DNA of 64,000 nt from positions 1,674,001 to 1,738,000 of the forward strand of contig NC_013530.1 of assembly GCF_000024965.1 (NCBI RefSeq), given 5' to 3'. Under the pieces are notes generated by a model. It was not told the origin of the DNA. It saw only the letters and a program-made list of their open reading frames with translations, and did no database searches. The position numbers were made by a program, and so were the translations under genes. Below, one piece after another: positions 56,885 to 64,000 of the stretch. The stretch's first letter is position 1, and every line of letters starts with the position of its first letter. Origin of the DNA: Xylanimonas cellulosilytica DSM 15894 (lineage in GTDB: Bacteria; Actinomycetota; Actinomycetes; Actinomycetales; Cellulomonadaceae).

Positions 56885-58017
56885 GCCCGCCACGAGGCAC
56901 GTGGTCGGGAGTCCCGCGCGTGCGAGACCTGGCCCGCGACGCCGTCGACGGCGCCCGCGCGGGGCGCACCATGACGCTCACGCTCACCGTGGTGCTCGCC
57001 ATCGTGTGTTTCGCCGTGCTGGTCACCACCGGTCAGTCAGCGGCGAGCGAGGCCCGCATCGTCGAGCAGATCGACTCCGCCGGCACCCGCCTGATCGCCC
57101 AGTCCGACGACGGCGGCAATGCCGGCATCCAGGCCACGGCCCCCGACCGGCTCGCCGGGCTGTCTGACGTCACGTGGGCCTTCGGGCTCGGCGAGGCAGT
57201 CGACGTGACCAACCCCGCCCTGCCCGACGGTCGCGCGGCCTCGCGTGCCGTCGTCGGCGACCTGCCCGCCGACCTTGCCATCGTCCAAGGTCGCCCGCCC
57301 CGGCCCGGCGAGGCCATCGCCGGGACCGGGGTCACCGCCGCTCTGCACCTCGGCCCAGGGCTCGGCACCATCCGGCCCGTCGCTGCCCCGGGCGACGACC
57401 CTGTCGCCGTCGTGGGTGCCTTCGAGGCCACCGGCCCACTCGCCCACCTCAACGACGTCATCCTCATCGCCGCCGCACCCGAGGACGCTGAGACCCTGCG
57501 GTACGTGTACGTCATGGCCGACGACGTCGCCGTCATCGACCGGCTCGAAGCAGTCCTGCGCACCTCGACGCCCGCCCTCAACCCGAGCGCGCTGACCGTG
57601 GAGACCCCGGCCGGTGCCATCGCCCTGCGGGACGTCATCGCCGGACGCCTCGGGGCCGCGTCCCGCCAGCTCATGGCCATCGTCATGGGCGTCGGAGCCG
57701 CGATCATCGCCGTCACCATGGCCTCCGCGACGGCATCACGCCGACGTGACTTCGGCCGCCGCCGCGCCCTCGGAGCCACCCGCTCCGCTCTCGTCGCCAC
57801 GACCCTCGCACAGTCCTCCCTCGGCGCCCTCACCGGGATCACGCTCGGCACCGCAGCCGGCGTCGTCACCCTCGCCGCCACCACCGCATCGCTGCCCTCG
57901 TGGCGCTTCGTCGCCGGAGTCGCCGGGCTCGCACTCCTGCTCACCCTGACCACAGCCACCCCCATCGCCGCCCACGCCGCCCACCGCGACCCGCTCCGCA
58001 TCCTGCGCGTGCCATAA
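56881..58017 (+). CDS. FtsX/MacB-like ABC permease, module 2
   Basis: 378 residues from a GTG overlapping the ATPase stop. N-terminal helix (about 29–50), extracytoplasmic domain beginning DSAGTRLIAQSDDGGNAGIQ, three C-terminal helices with TASRRRDFGRRRALGATRSAL, and the same C-terminal HAAHRDPLRILRVP as module 1. Last gene of module 2; a weak GC hairpin follows (58036–58056). Confidence 0.9.
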   Translation: MSPPRGTWSGVPRVRDLARDAVDGARAGRTMTLTLTVVLAIVCFAVLVTTGQSAASEARIVEQIDSAGTRLIAQSDDGGNAGIQATAPDRLAGLSDVTWAFGLGEAVDVTNPALPDGRAASRAVVGDLPADLAIVQGRPPRPGEAIAGTGVTAALHLGPGLGTIRPVAAPGDDPVAVVGAFEATGPLAHLNDVILIAAAPEDAETLRYVYVMADDVAVIDRLEAVLRTSTPALNPSALTVETPAGAIALRDVIAGRLGAASRQLMAIVMGVGAAIIAVTMASATASRRRDFGRRRALGATRSALVATTLAQSSLGALTGITLGTAAGVVTLAATTASLPSWRFVAGVAGLALLLTLTTATPIAAHAAHRDPLRILRVP

Positions 58018-58058
58018 CCCGACGTCGGCCATCGTGCCGTCCCCTCAGCGGGCGGCTC

Positions 58059-59350
58059 GGGACTTCCGCAGGAACGGTGGGTGAGCCCAGCGGTTTTCTG
58101 GCTTTTCGCTGGCTCGGGTCGGCCGACGAAGGTGATGGCGAATGCGTTCAGTGCGGGCTTCCACCGGATCATCCAGCGCGCCCGGCCGCCTCCGGTCGGG
58201 TCTAGGGACAGGGGCACCAGGTAGAGACACCGTAGCGCGGAGGCCTCGTTGGGGAAGTGCCTGCGGGCGCGCACGGCCGTGCAGATGACCTTGCGGACCT
58301 CGACGTCGTGGCTGAGGAAGGGCACGAACTCGGCCCACGCGGACTCCCACAGCTTCACGATCGCCGGGTAGCGGCCACCCCACTGCTCCGCGAGTTCCGC
58401 ACCTCTCCCGGGCGGCGGGCTCCGTCGGCGCGGTGTAGACCGGCTTGAGTGCCTTGACGATCCCGTCTCGGTGCGGCCGGGCGGCGTAGCGGAAGCTGTT
58501 GCGGATCAGGTGCGAGATGCACTGCTGGACAATCGGGCGCTCCCACAGCGTGGTGATCGCCTCGGGCAGCCCTTTAAGCCCGTCGCACACGGCGATGAGC
58601 ACGTCGTCTACGCCACGGTTCTTGACCTCCGTGTGGACATGAAGCCAGAACTTGGCGCCCTCGGTCCCGTCACCGGCCCAGATCCCCAGGATGTCCCGCT
58701 CACCGTCGGTCGTGACGCCCATGACGACGTAGAACGGGCGTGCGCGCCTGCCAGTCACGGACCTTGACCACGATCGCGTCCACGAAGATCACCGGGTAGA
58801 CGCGATCGAGCGGGCGGTTGGCCCACTCCGTCATCTCCCCCGGCGACCTTCTCCGCGATACGGCCGATGGTGTCCTGGGAGACCGTCGCGCCGTAGACGT
58901 CGTCGAAGTGCGCAGCCCTCCAGGCGCCGCTTGCGCTTGGGCACGATCCTCCGCTCGAAGGTCCCTTCACGGTCTCGGAACCTCGATCTCGACCGGGCCG
59001 ATCTCGGTGAGCACAGTTTTGGCACGTGTGCCGTTGCACATGTTCGCCCCCGTCGGGACGCCGCAGTGCTCGTGCCCGAGGTGCTCGGTCATCTCGGGGT
59101 CCAGCGCCGTCTGCAGGACCTGCCTGGTCAGCGAGGCGAGCAGCCCGCCCGGCCCGACCAAGGACACTCCCGGGACTTGGCCTCCGCGAGAAGGTGCTGC
59201 GCGAGCTCGCGCTCGTCGATGAGTTCTCCCGTCACCGGATCGATGATCAGGTCCGGATCCTGCTCGACCGCCGCAGCGGTCATGGCGTGTCTGTCACACG
59301 CCCGTCCTTCCGATCAGGCCGGGCTCACCCGCCGTTTCTGCGGAAGTCCC
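58059..59350. mobile_element. Decayed IS256-family insertion sequence
   Basis: Terminal inverted repeats of 30 bases at 58059–58088 and 59321–59350 match at 28 positions (outer end GGGACTTCCGCAG). Between them lies a minus-strand IS256-type transposase broken in several places. No 8-bp target duplication is seen, so flanks may have been rearranged. It lies directly behind module 2. Confidence 0.85.
58090..59283 (-). pseudogene. IS256-family transposase, multiply disrupted
   Basis: The start MTAAAVEQDPDLIIDPVTGE is at 59283. The reading frame then changes at least twice: LVGPGGLLASLTRQVLQTAL, then RIVPKRKRRLEG, then FYVVMGVTTDGERDILGIWA with VLIAVCDGLKGLPEAI and TLWERPIVQQCISHLIRNSF, then WESAWAEFVPFLSHDVEVRK. 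The STNAIESLN region expected after VRKVIC is deleted, removing the last catalytic Glu. It cannot be active. Confidence 0.85.
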
Positions 59351-59872
59351 GCACGAGGCGATCGCCTGGAACCGGCCCCTGGAGGTGCACTTGAGCCTGG
59401 CCGCCCCCCTGGCCCCGAACCTTCCCGAGAGCCAATACTTGCCAGCAGCTTGACGCGCGACAGATGGACCGCGGAGTGCTGATGGCGTCATCCATATGGA
59501 TGAAACATCTGCACGGGATACCCGAGATACCAGACCCGCGTGCGCGCTGTGAGCCCTGCGGTTCGACGGCTGCCGCCGGCGGCCGAGCCCTGAAACGGGC
59601 ACGCGGCGAGGGGCGCCTCGTGCCCTCGAACTCGGTCCACGACACCACTTCAAGTGGGCCTCTAAGAACGGCGTTCCTGCAGTTCAGCAGCATGAACGCG
59701 AGCTCGTCGTCGAGGACGGTTGCTCGCCGGCGGGCGCGCGAACGGCGCGTACGGAGGGCGCGCGGACCTGCCGTCCTCCGATGGCGGCGGCGTTCCCAGG
59801 CGTTCGTGCGCATGAGCGAGGGTGGCTCGCGTGTGGTCTTTGGCGGGAGGTCCGTCTCGATAACATCGAACG
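59351..59872. other. Gap between IS256 remnant and secreted protein gene
   Basis: About 520 bases. A short frame after the insertion sequence reads EAIAWNRPLEVHLSLAAPLA before stopping and may be the tail of a lost gene. A 14-bp palindrome CATCCATATGGATG lies at 59489–59502. No other gene recognised. Confidence 0.4.
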
Positions 59873-60418
59873 ATGAAACGGACACTCTCAGTCGCGGTGG
59901 TCGCACTTGCCCTTCTCGCTATCCCGGTCGGCGTCGCCAACGCGGTCACCGCCCCAGACGGCACGGATTCCAACCCCGTGATGAGCGCAACCCGCGGCTC
60001 GGCTGAGGTGCGCACGGTCCTTGAGGACCTCGCTGAAACGCAGAGCGCCGAGCAGGTTGCCGCGATCTACGACTCCGGCGTCCCTGCCGAGTTCCTCTGG
60101 GACCCTGAGGCGAACGAGTTCCTCGCTGCTGTCGAGATCGCGCCGACGATCTCCACCTTCGCCATCACGGCGCTTGGTCCAGGTTGCGCCACTGGCAGTG
60201 TTTGCATGCGCAACTCCTCGAACCTGCACTACGGATACATCGGAACTGGCACGCTCTCGGGCACGTGGAACAGCATCAACTACATGTACGCCGGGAACCT
60301 GACCACACGGTTCACTTACAAGAACGGCACCGGGACGCAGACCGTTGAGCTCAAGGCGGGCGTCAGCGCCACGCTGTCCGGGACCGACATGGTCACTGTC
60401 ACGAGGCTGGCGCGCTGA
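59873..60418 (+). CDS. Secreted protein with two cysteines, unknown
   Basis: 181 residues. Signal peptide about 1–26 (LSVAVVALALLAIPVGVANA), an acidic helical middle with SAEQVAAIYDSGVPAEFLWD, then a beta-rich Gly/Thr/Asn-rich C-terminus starting GPGCATGSVCMRNSSN. No ribosome site; GATAAC lies eight bases before the ATG, compatible with a leaderless transcript. It may be another secreted effector of the island, but it does not share the 63-residue Cys spacing of the module peptides. Confidence 0.65.
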   Translation: MKRTLSVAVVALALLAIPVGVANAVTAPDGTDSNPVMSATRGSAEVRTVLEDLAETQSAEQVAAIYDSGVPAEFLWDPEANEFLAAVEIAPTISTFAITALGPGCATGSVCMRNSSNLHYGYIGTGTLSGTWNSINYMYAGNLTTRFTYKNGTGTQTVELKAGVSATLSGTDMVTVTRLAR

Positions 60419-60831
60419 CCGGCGCATCTGACTGGGTCGCGAACCCAGCATGAGCGGTGGGCGACCTGGCACCGTGCTGTGACCCGCCTCGCTTCGCTGT
60501 CGCTGACATTGCCGGCGGTGTGAGGCGGGTGCCAGTCAGCAACGCGTCACTGAGCCACTACGACGCTTCCGAGCCGCGATAGCTGATCTCACATTCGGAG
60601 AATTCTCAGTCGTCGCGCCCGTATGCGTACGAAGGGCGTCTCCATCGCAGTTCCTATGAACGCATGTCGGCGCCGGCGGCCGGGCCCCGGTCGCCGATGT
60701 GACCCGAGGATTGCTCCGGTTGCGATCGGCCGAGATGGACGGACCCGCTACCGCGGCATTTGGTGCTCGTCAAAGACGTTGAGTGCTGGTATAGATGTGC
60801 TCAGAGATTTCCCAATGATTGGAGCGTTCTC
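60419..60831. other. Gap upstream of module 3 peptide
   Basis: About 410 bases. ACCCGCCTC at 60482–60490 can pair with GAGGCGGGT at 60522–60530 across a long loop. The last 60 bases, less GC-rich, presumably contain the promoter of the peptide gene. No gene recognised. Confidence 0.4.
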
Positions 60832-61143
60832 GTGAAGAAGGTCAATCGATCCGCAGTTGCCGTGGTTTCCGCGCTGACGCTGTGCGCCACTGGGGCGACG
60901 GCAGCGCACGCCGACATCTACAAGTACGGCAACGCGACGTGCTCGAGCGGACGCCAGTTGGTGGTCACCGGGACGGGCTGGGACTCCGTCTACGTGTCGG
61001 CGGCGAGCAAGTCCGCCAGCAAGAGCACGTCGGGCTGGGCCGACGTCGCAGTGACCGTGCGTTCGGGGTCCTCCGGCGGGACGTGGGGCGTGTCTGTCAA
61101 CCGGGCCTACACGTCGCACAAGGTGGACTGCAGCATTCTGTGA
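60832..61143 (+). CDS. Small secreted two-cysteine peptide, module 3
   Basis: 103 residues from a GTG, GGAG seven bases upstream. Signal peptide to about residue 27 (VVSALTLCATGATAAHA). The mature 76 residues open DIYKYGNATC and end GGTWGVSVNRAYTSHKVDC; Cys at 37 and 100, the same 63-residue spacing as module 2. No transporter genes follow in the window. Confidence 0.82.
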   Translation: MKKVNRSAVAVVSALTLCATGATAAHADIYKYGNATCSSGRQLVVTGTGWDSVYVSAASKSASKSTSGWADVAVTVRSGSSGGTWGVSVNRAYTSHKVDCSIL

Positions 61144-61238
61144 TGCCTGCTGCGTGGTCGGGTCGTCGCGGAGTGACCCAGCCACGTCTTGCCTACTTCG
61201 TCGTCGGCCGAGTGGCCGCCGAACTCTCAGGAGCCCAC

Positions 61239-61814
61239 GTGACAGCGCAGAGACCCGCCCGCCATTTGATGTCCGTTCTTGTCGCCACGGTGGCGATGTG
61301 TGGTGTCGCCGCGTGCTCGGGTGGCACGGAACCCAGGGCAGCGGATGTTGCCTGGACGGAGCCAGGCTGGATGGCCGAGAAGCGGCAAACCGAGGAGGAG
61401 TACGCCGAGGCGATGAGCTCCTGCTTGAAGGATGCCGGCTGGGACGTCGAGGCATCCGCCGACGGGACCTACAGTTTCTACAACCAGAGCGAGGCCGCCG
61501 CCCGAGCGTTCAGCGAAGTGATGACTGCTTGTGGTGACAAGCATGGCGACCGGGGGATCCCATCGCGCGACGACGCCGTGGTCTGGTACTCCCATGCCCT
61601 TGACACCGCCGCATGCCTGAAGGAAGCCGGATATGAAGTAACCGATCCGCCGAGCGAGGAGACCTATGTCGAAGACGTCCTGGAGCGTTCACCGGACACG
61701 TGGGTCCCATTCCAGGACGTCATCGACAGCGCGGAGTTCGCGGACACCGCCGAGTACCAGGCTCTTTATGCTCGCTGCCCGCAAGATGGGCCGTCGGCGG
61801 CACTGAGTTTCTGA
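61239..61814 (+). CDS. WxEPGWM lipoprotein, module 3
   Basis: 191 residues. I use the GTG five bases after AGGAG; an ATG overlapping the peptide stop (TGATG at 61143) is an alternative giving a 32-residue extension. Lipobox CGVAACSGG, AWTEPGWMAEKRQTEEEYAEAMSSC, TAACLKEAGYEVTDPPSEETY, final YARCPQDG. Same four-Cys plan as the other two but more diverged. Confidence 0.8.
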   Translation: MTAQRPARHLMSVLVATVAMCGVAACSGGTEPRAADVAWTEPGWMAEKRQTEEEYAEAMSSCLKDAGWDVEASADGTYSFYNQSEAAARAFSEVMTACGDKHGDRGIPSRDDAVVWYSHALDTAACLKEAGYEVTDPPSEETYVEDVLERSPDTWVPFQDVIDSAEFADTAEYQALYARCPQDGPSAALSF

Positions 61815-62357
61815 CTCAAGCCGTCAGGGGCCGCCGGCCGCGTTCAGATGAAGTGGTGTCATCATTATCAATGATGCACGCATCGCGGTCGATGCTGCCC
61901 TGATTGAAAGGGCGCGCGATACGGATTGATCTTCCATTCGGCCCTTGCGATAGTCCTCACGATTAGGCGGCCCTGTCGTTGATTGGCGATGAAGTCGTGG
62001 GTAGGGTCACCTGAAGGAAGCAGTGACTACCGCCTGAACACGTTCTCGATTCGCAACACGGGCGCGCGTCTACGTCTCCGGCAACGCGCAGCCGTACGAC
62101 TTTGCGTCGGGCTGCTGACAGGTAGATCGACCGGCAAGACGGAACCCGAGTCGCCGCTCAGTGCGGGAGCTCGGGCTCTCCCTCAGACAGAAAGCTTGAT
62201 CCGTGCGACTTCCTCGTTCCCGCCTTGTCTGTGTGCCAGCGGCGGCTTGCATGGTCTCCGTCCTTTTCTTGGTGTCAAGTACACGCCGGTCGATTTCACA
62301 AATATCGATGTCGGCATACCTGTCATCGACGAAGCGGACACGAAGACCCGTGAGTAC
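61815..62357 (+). other. Flank of the ISAs1 element; possible interrupted gene
   Basis: No intact gene. Just before the insertion sequence a plus-strand frame reads PVIDEADTKTREY. If the insertion sequence and one copy of its target duplication are removed it continues AEKYGHGVLQ. This looks like part of a small exported or lipoprotein-type gene. A start for it could not be fixed: the better signal-like sequence (MRLPRSRLVCVPAAACMVSV, from 62203) is in another frame. Low confidence. Confidence 0.35.
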
Positions 62358-63634
62358 CAGGGCGATTTCAAAGTTTGATGTTGAGTGAGGGCGTCGAGTG
62401 CGCGTCGGGCGTGGCGGGCGCTGGCGCGTAGGGCTTTGGCGATGTTGCTGGCTCCGTGGGCGCGGTGTCGGGTAATCGCGGTGTTGCGCAGGCAGGCGAG
62501 GTTGATCGGCCCGTTGCCGGTGCGGGCGGTGTGCCGGTCCTCGTCATAGGCGGTGTCGCGGACCCAGTGGACCTGGTTTTCGATGAGCCAGTGGGATCGG
62601 ACCATCGCGGCGAGGGTGGCGGGGTCGGCGACCTCGGCTGGCAGGCTCGTGAGCAGGTAGGCGTTCTCCCTGGTCGATGCGGCGGGCGCGCCGGGGTGGG
62701 GGCGGCGGCGGGTGTGCCGGGTGATCTTGATGACCTGGGCGGTCCCGGCCAGGGCGAGGTCGACGTGCGTGGGGGCCTGCACGACGCGCACGGTGCGGGT
62801 CTCGGCGCGCCCGTGGGCCTTGCCCCGGCAGGTGTCCTGGGCTCGGACCTGCGCCCAGGGCAGGGCGCGGACCTTGGCCAGGATGCGCGGCTGGTTCGCC
62901 TTGACGGGGAGCAACCACCACCCGCCGACGGCACCGACCTGCTCGACAAGCTTGTGCTGGGTGTGTTTCGCGTCGGTGACGACGACCACCCCGGCCAGTG
63001 ATCCCCACCGGTCGGCGAGTCTGCCCATGACGGTGCGTACGGCCCCGATCTCGTCGCCGTCGTTCACCGGTTCGCAGGCGACCACGGCGCCGCTGGCGTG
63101 ATCGAGGATCTCCACGACCTGGTCCTGGGCGATCTTCCCGTCGCCGGTGCGGCGGCGTGCGCCTCTCATCGTCTTGCCGTCGGCGCTGATCACCCGCACT
63201 CGCCGTTGCCCGTCGGCCGGTGCAGGCGGCGGCTGGCCGGCAGCGTCGGGCCGGGCGCGGGCCTGGGCCCAGCGGCACAGCGCCTCGTCGAGGGCGGTCG
63301 GGTCGGTGGTGCACAGGACCCGGCGGAACGTCGCTGCCGACGGGGCGCAGCGCACGAGGCCGAACGCTGCCGTCAGCTCGGGGTCCAGGTCGGCGGCGAC
63401 CTCGGCGATCTCGGCGAACCCGACCGCCCCGCACGCCACGGCCAGCAACGCCAACCCGAGGACGACGGGTAGACCGAACCGCACCCCGCGCCGCTTGCGC
63501 GGGTCGGGCACCTGCGCGAAGGCCTCCAACAGTCCCTCGACCTGCCCACCCAGGACGGGCCCGGTGACCGCTGATTGGTCGAGCACGGCAAGGACAGGAG
63601 AGACTACAGACACGGGCGCGGCACCTTCCGGCAT
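62183..63634 (-). CDS. ISAs1-family transposase
   Basis: DDE-type transposase. N-terminal DPRKRRGVRFGLPVVLGLAL, catalytic-core segments VISADGKTMRGARR, VVVTDAKHTQHKL and SHWLIENQVHWVRDTAYDEDRH (the Glu). The reading frame has no stop inside the element: it crosses the left inverted repeat near residue 425 and continues about 58 codons into flanking DNA. The native C-terminus probably lies near ALDALTQHQTLK. Confidence 0.88.
   Translation of the reverse strand: MPEGAAPVSVVSPVLAVLDQSAVTGPVLGGQVEGLLEAFAQVPDPRKRRGVRFGLPVVLGLALLAVACGAVGFAEIAEVAADLDPELTAAFGLVRCAPSAATFRRVLCTTDPTALDEALCRWAQARARPDAAGQPPPAPADGQRRVRVISADGKTMRGARRRTGDGKIAQDQVVEILDHASGAVVACEPVNDGDEIGAVRTVMGRLADRWGSLAGVVVVTDAKHTQHKLVEQVGAVGGWWLLPVKANQPRILAKVRALPWAQVRAQDTCRGKAHGRAETRTVRVVQAPTHVDLALAGTAQVIKITRHTRRRPHPGAPAASTRENAYLLTSLPAEVADPATLAAMVRSHWLIENQVHWVRDTAYDEDRHTARTGNGPINLACLRNTAITRHRAHGASNIAKALRASARHARRALDALTQHQTLKSPWYSRVFVSASSMTGMPTSIFVKSTGVYLTPRKGRRPCKPPLAHRQGGNEEVARIKLSV
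62348..62357. repeat. Left target-site duplication CCGTGAGTAC
   Basis: Ten bases immediately outside the left inverted repeat, repeated exactly outside the right one. Confidence 0.92.
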
Positions 63635-63768
63635 CGATGGCAGCGTAGAGAACTCCCATCCTCGCAGGTCACAGGGGTCGCGCCCGACCTATACCCCGCT
63701 CCGCCTACCGCCTCGCAGCACCGCGACGCAAGCCCTCACCCGGGTGATCAACTATGCAATCGCCCTGC
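62358..63768. mobile_element. ISAs1-family insertion sequence, intact
   Basis: 1411 bp. Imperfect terminal repeats: CAGGGCGATTTCAAAGTTTG at the left and CAGGGCGATTGCATAGTTGA (read on the minus strand) at the right. Flanked by an exact 10-bp duplication. One transposase gene on the minus strand. The perfect duplication indicates a recent insertion. Confidence 0.93.
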
Positions 63769-63778
63769 CGTGAGTACG
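63769..63778. repeat. Right target-site duplication CCGTGAGTAC
   Basis: Exact copy of the ten bases at the left side of the ISAs1-family element. Confidence 0.92.
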
Positions 63779-63950
63779 CAGAGAAGTACGGCCATGGCGT
63801 CCTCCAGGGACAGTCGCCCCCGCGCATCAGCACGCGACGAACACGACACGCCCCGAGCAGGGCACAGGGGGCGACGTCGAATCACACGCCGGTTCCTGAC
63901 GGGTTTGTCCACAGCCCCTGGGGGGGCGTGAACCTGCGGGTCACGGCATT

Positions 63951-64000
63951 GGCCGGTCTCGTGGTGGGCTCACGACCAAGATCCATGTGGTGGTCGACGG
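63951..64000 (+). pseudogene. IS5-type transposase fragment, cut by window edge
   Basis: The frame reads GRSRGGLTTKIHVVVD, the highly conserved segment at the start of the catalytic core in IS5/IS4-group transposases. The upstream bases do not encode the expected preceding residues, so the 5' part seems lost; the 3' part lies outside the window. Confidence 0.7.

Overview
The window is high-GC DNA from an actinobacterium, most likely of the order Micrococcales (a Cellulomonas/Cellulosimicrobium/Isoptericola-like organism). The evidence is the order rapZ–yvcK–whiA–gap–pgk–tpiA–secG–rbpA, the OpcA-containing pentose phosphate operon, the fused cytidylate kinase–Der protein, frequent GTG starts, and GTGA/ATGA stop-start overlaps. 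The genus is inferred from gene content and style, not from a database match.

Bases 1–34,900 are chromosomal core. At the left edge lies a tandem pair of lipoprotein + secreted PKD-domain genes with a mosaic identity pattern. Then come small housekeeping genes, uvrA, an OsmC-fold gene without cysteines, uvrC–rapZ–yvcK–whiA, the lower glycolysis cluster with secG and rbpA, the minus-strand tkt–tal–zwf–opcA–pgl cluster, ctaB, xerD–parA–scpA–scpB–rluB–cmk/der, an MFS transporter, a GNAT acetyltransferase and tRNA-Pro(GGG). A REP-like palindrome (core GGTTTCGACAGGCTCAACCA) sits in two intergenic gaps and probably acts as a terminator.

Bases 34,900–49,000 are an integrated and apparently incomplete conjugative or mobilizable element beginning at tRNA-Pro: excisionase, tyrosine integrase, degenerate DarB-like methylase, DUF4913 protein, SSB-like protein, Phd/PIN toxin–antitoxin pair, VirD4-type coupling protein and an ArdC-like gene. 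The ArdC-like gene is cut in two by a 5.5-kb Tn554-like transposon. That transposon has a frameshifted TnpA, an intact TnpB, a secreted chymotrypsin-fold protease as cargo, and palindromes near one end.

Bases 49,000–62,000 hold the most unusual content: two head-to-head five-gene modules (49,187–53,172 minus; 54,195–58,017 plus) and a third partial copy (60,832–61,814). Each complete module encodes a small secreted peptide with two cysteines 63–65 residues apart, a lipoprotein with a WxEPGWM motif and four conserved cysteines, a membrane-anchored adaptor with a peptidoglycan-binding domain, a LolD/MacB-type ATPase and a single FtsX-like permease. I read this as a dedicated system for exporting or handling a cell-wall-associated secreted peptide, bacteriocin-like or otherwise. 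I do not recognise it as a named system.

The right end is insertion-sequence territory: a decayed IS256-family copy inside the island, an intact ISAs1-family element with a 10-bp target duplication, and the start of an IS5-type transposase fragment at the edge.
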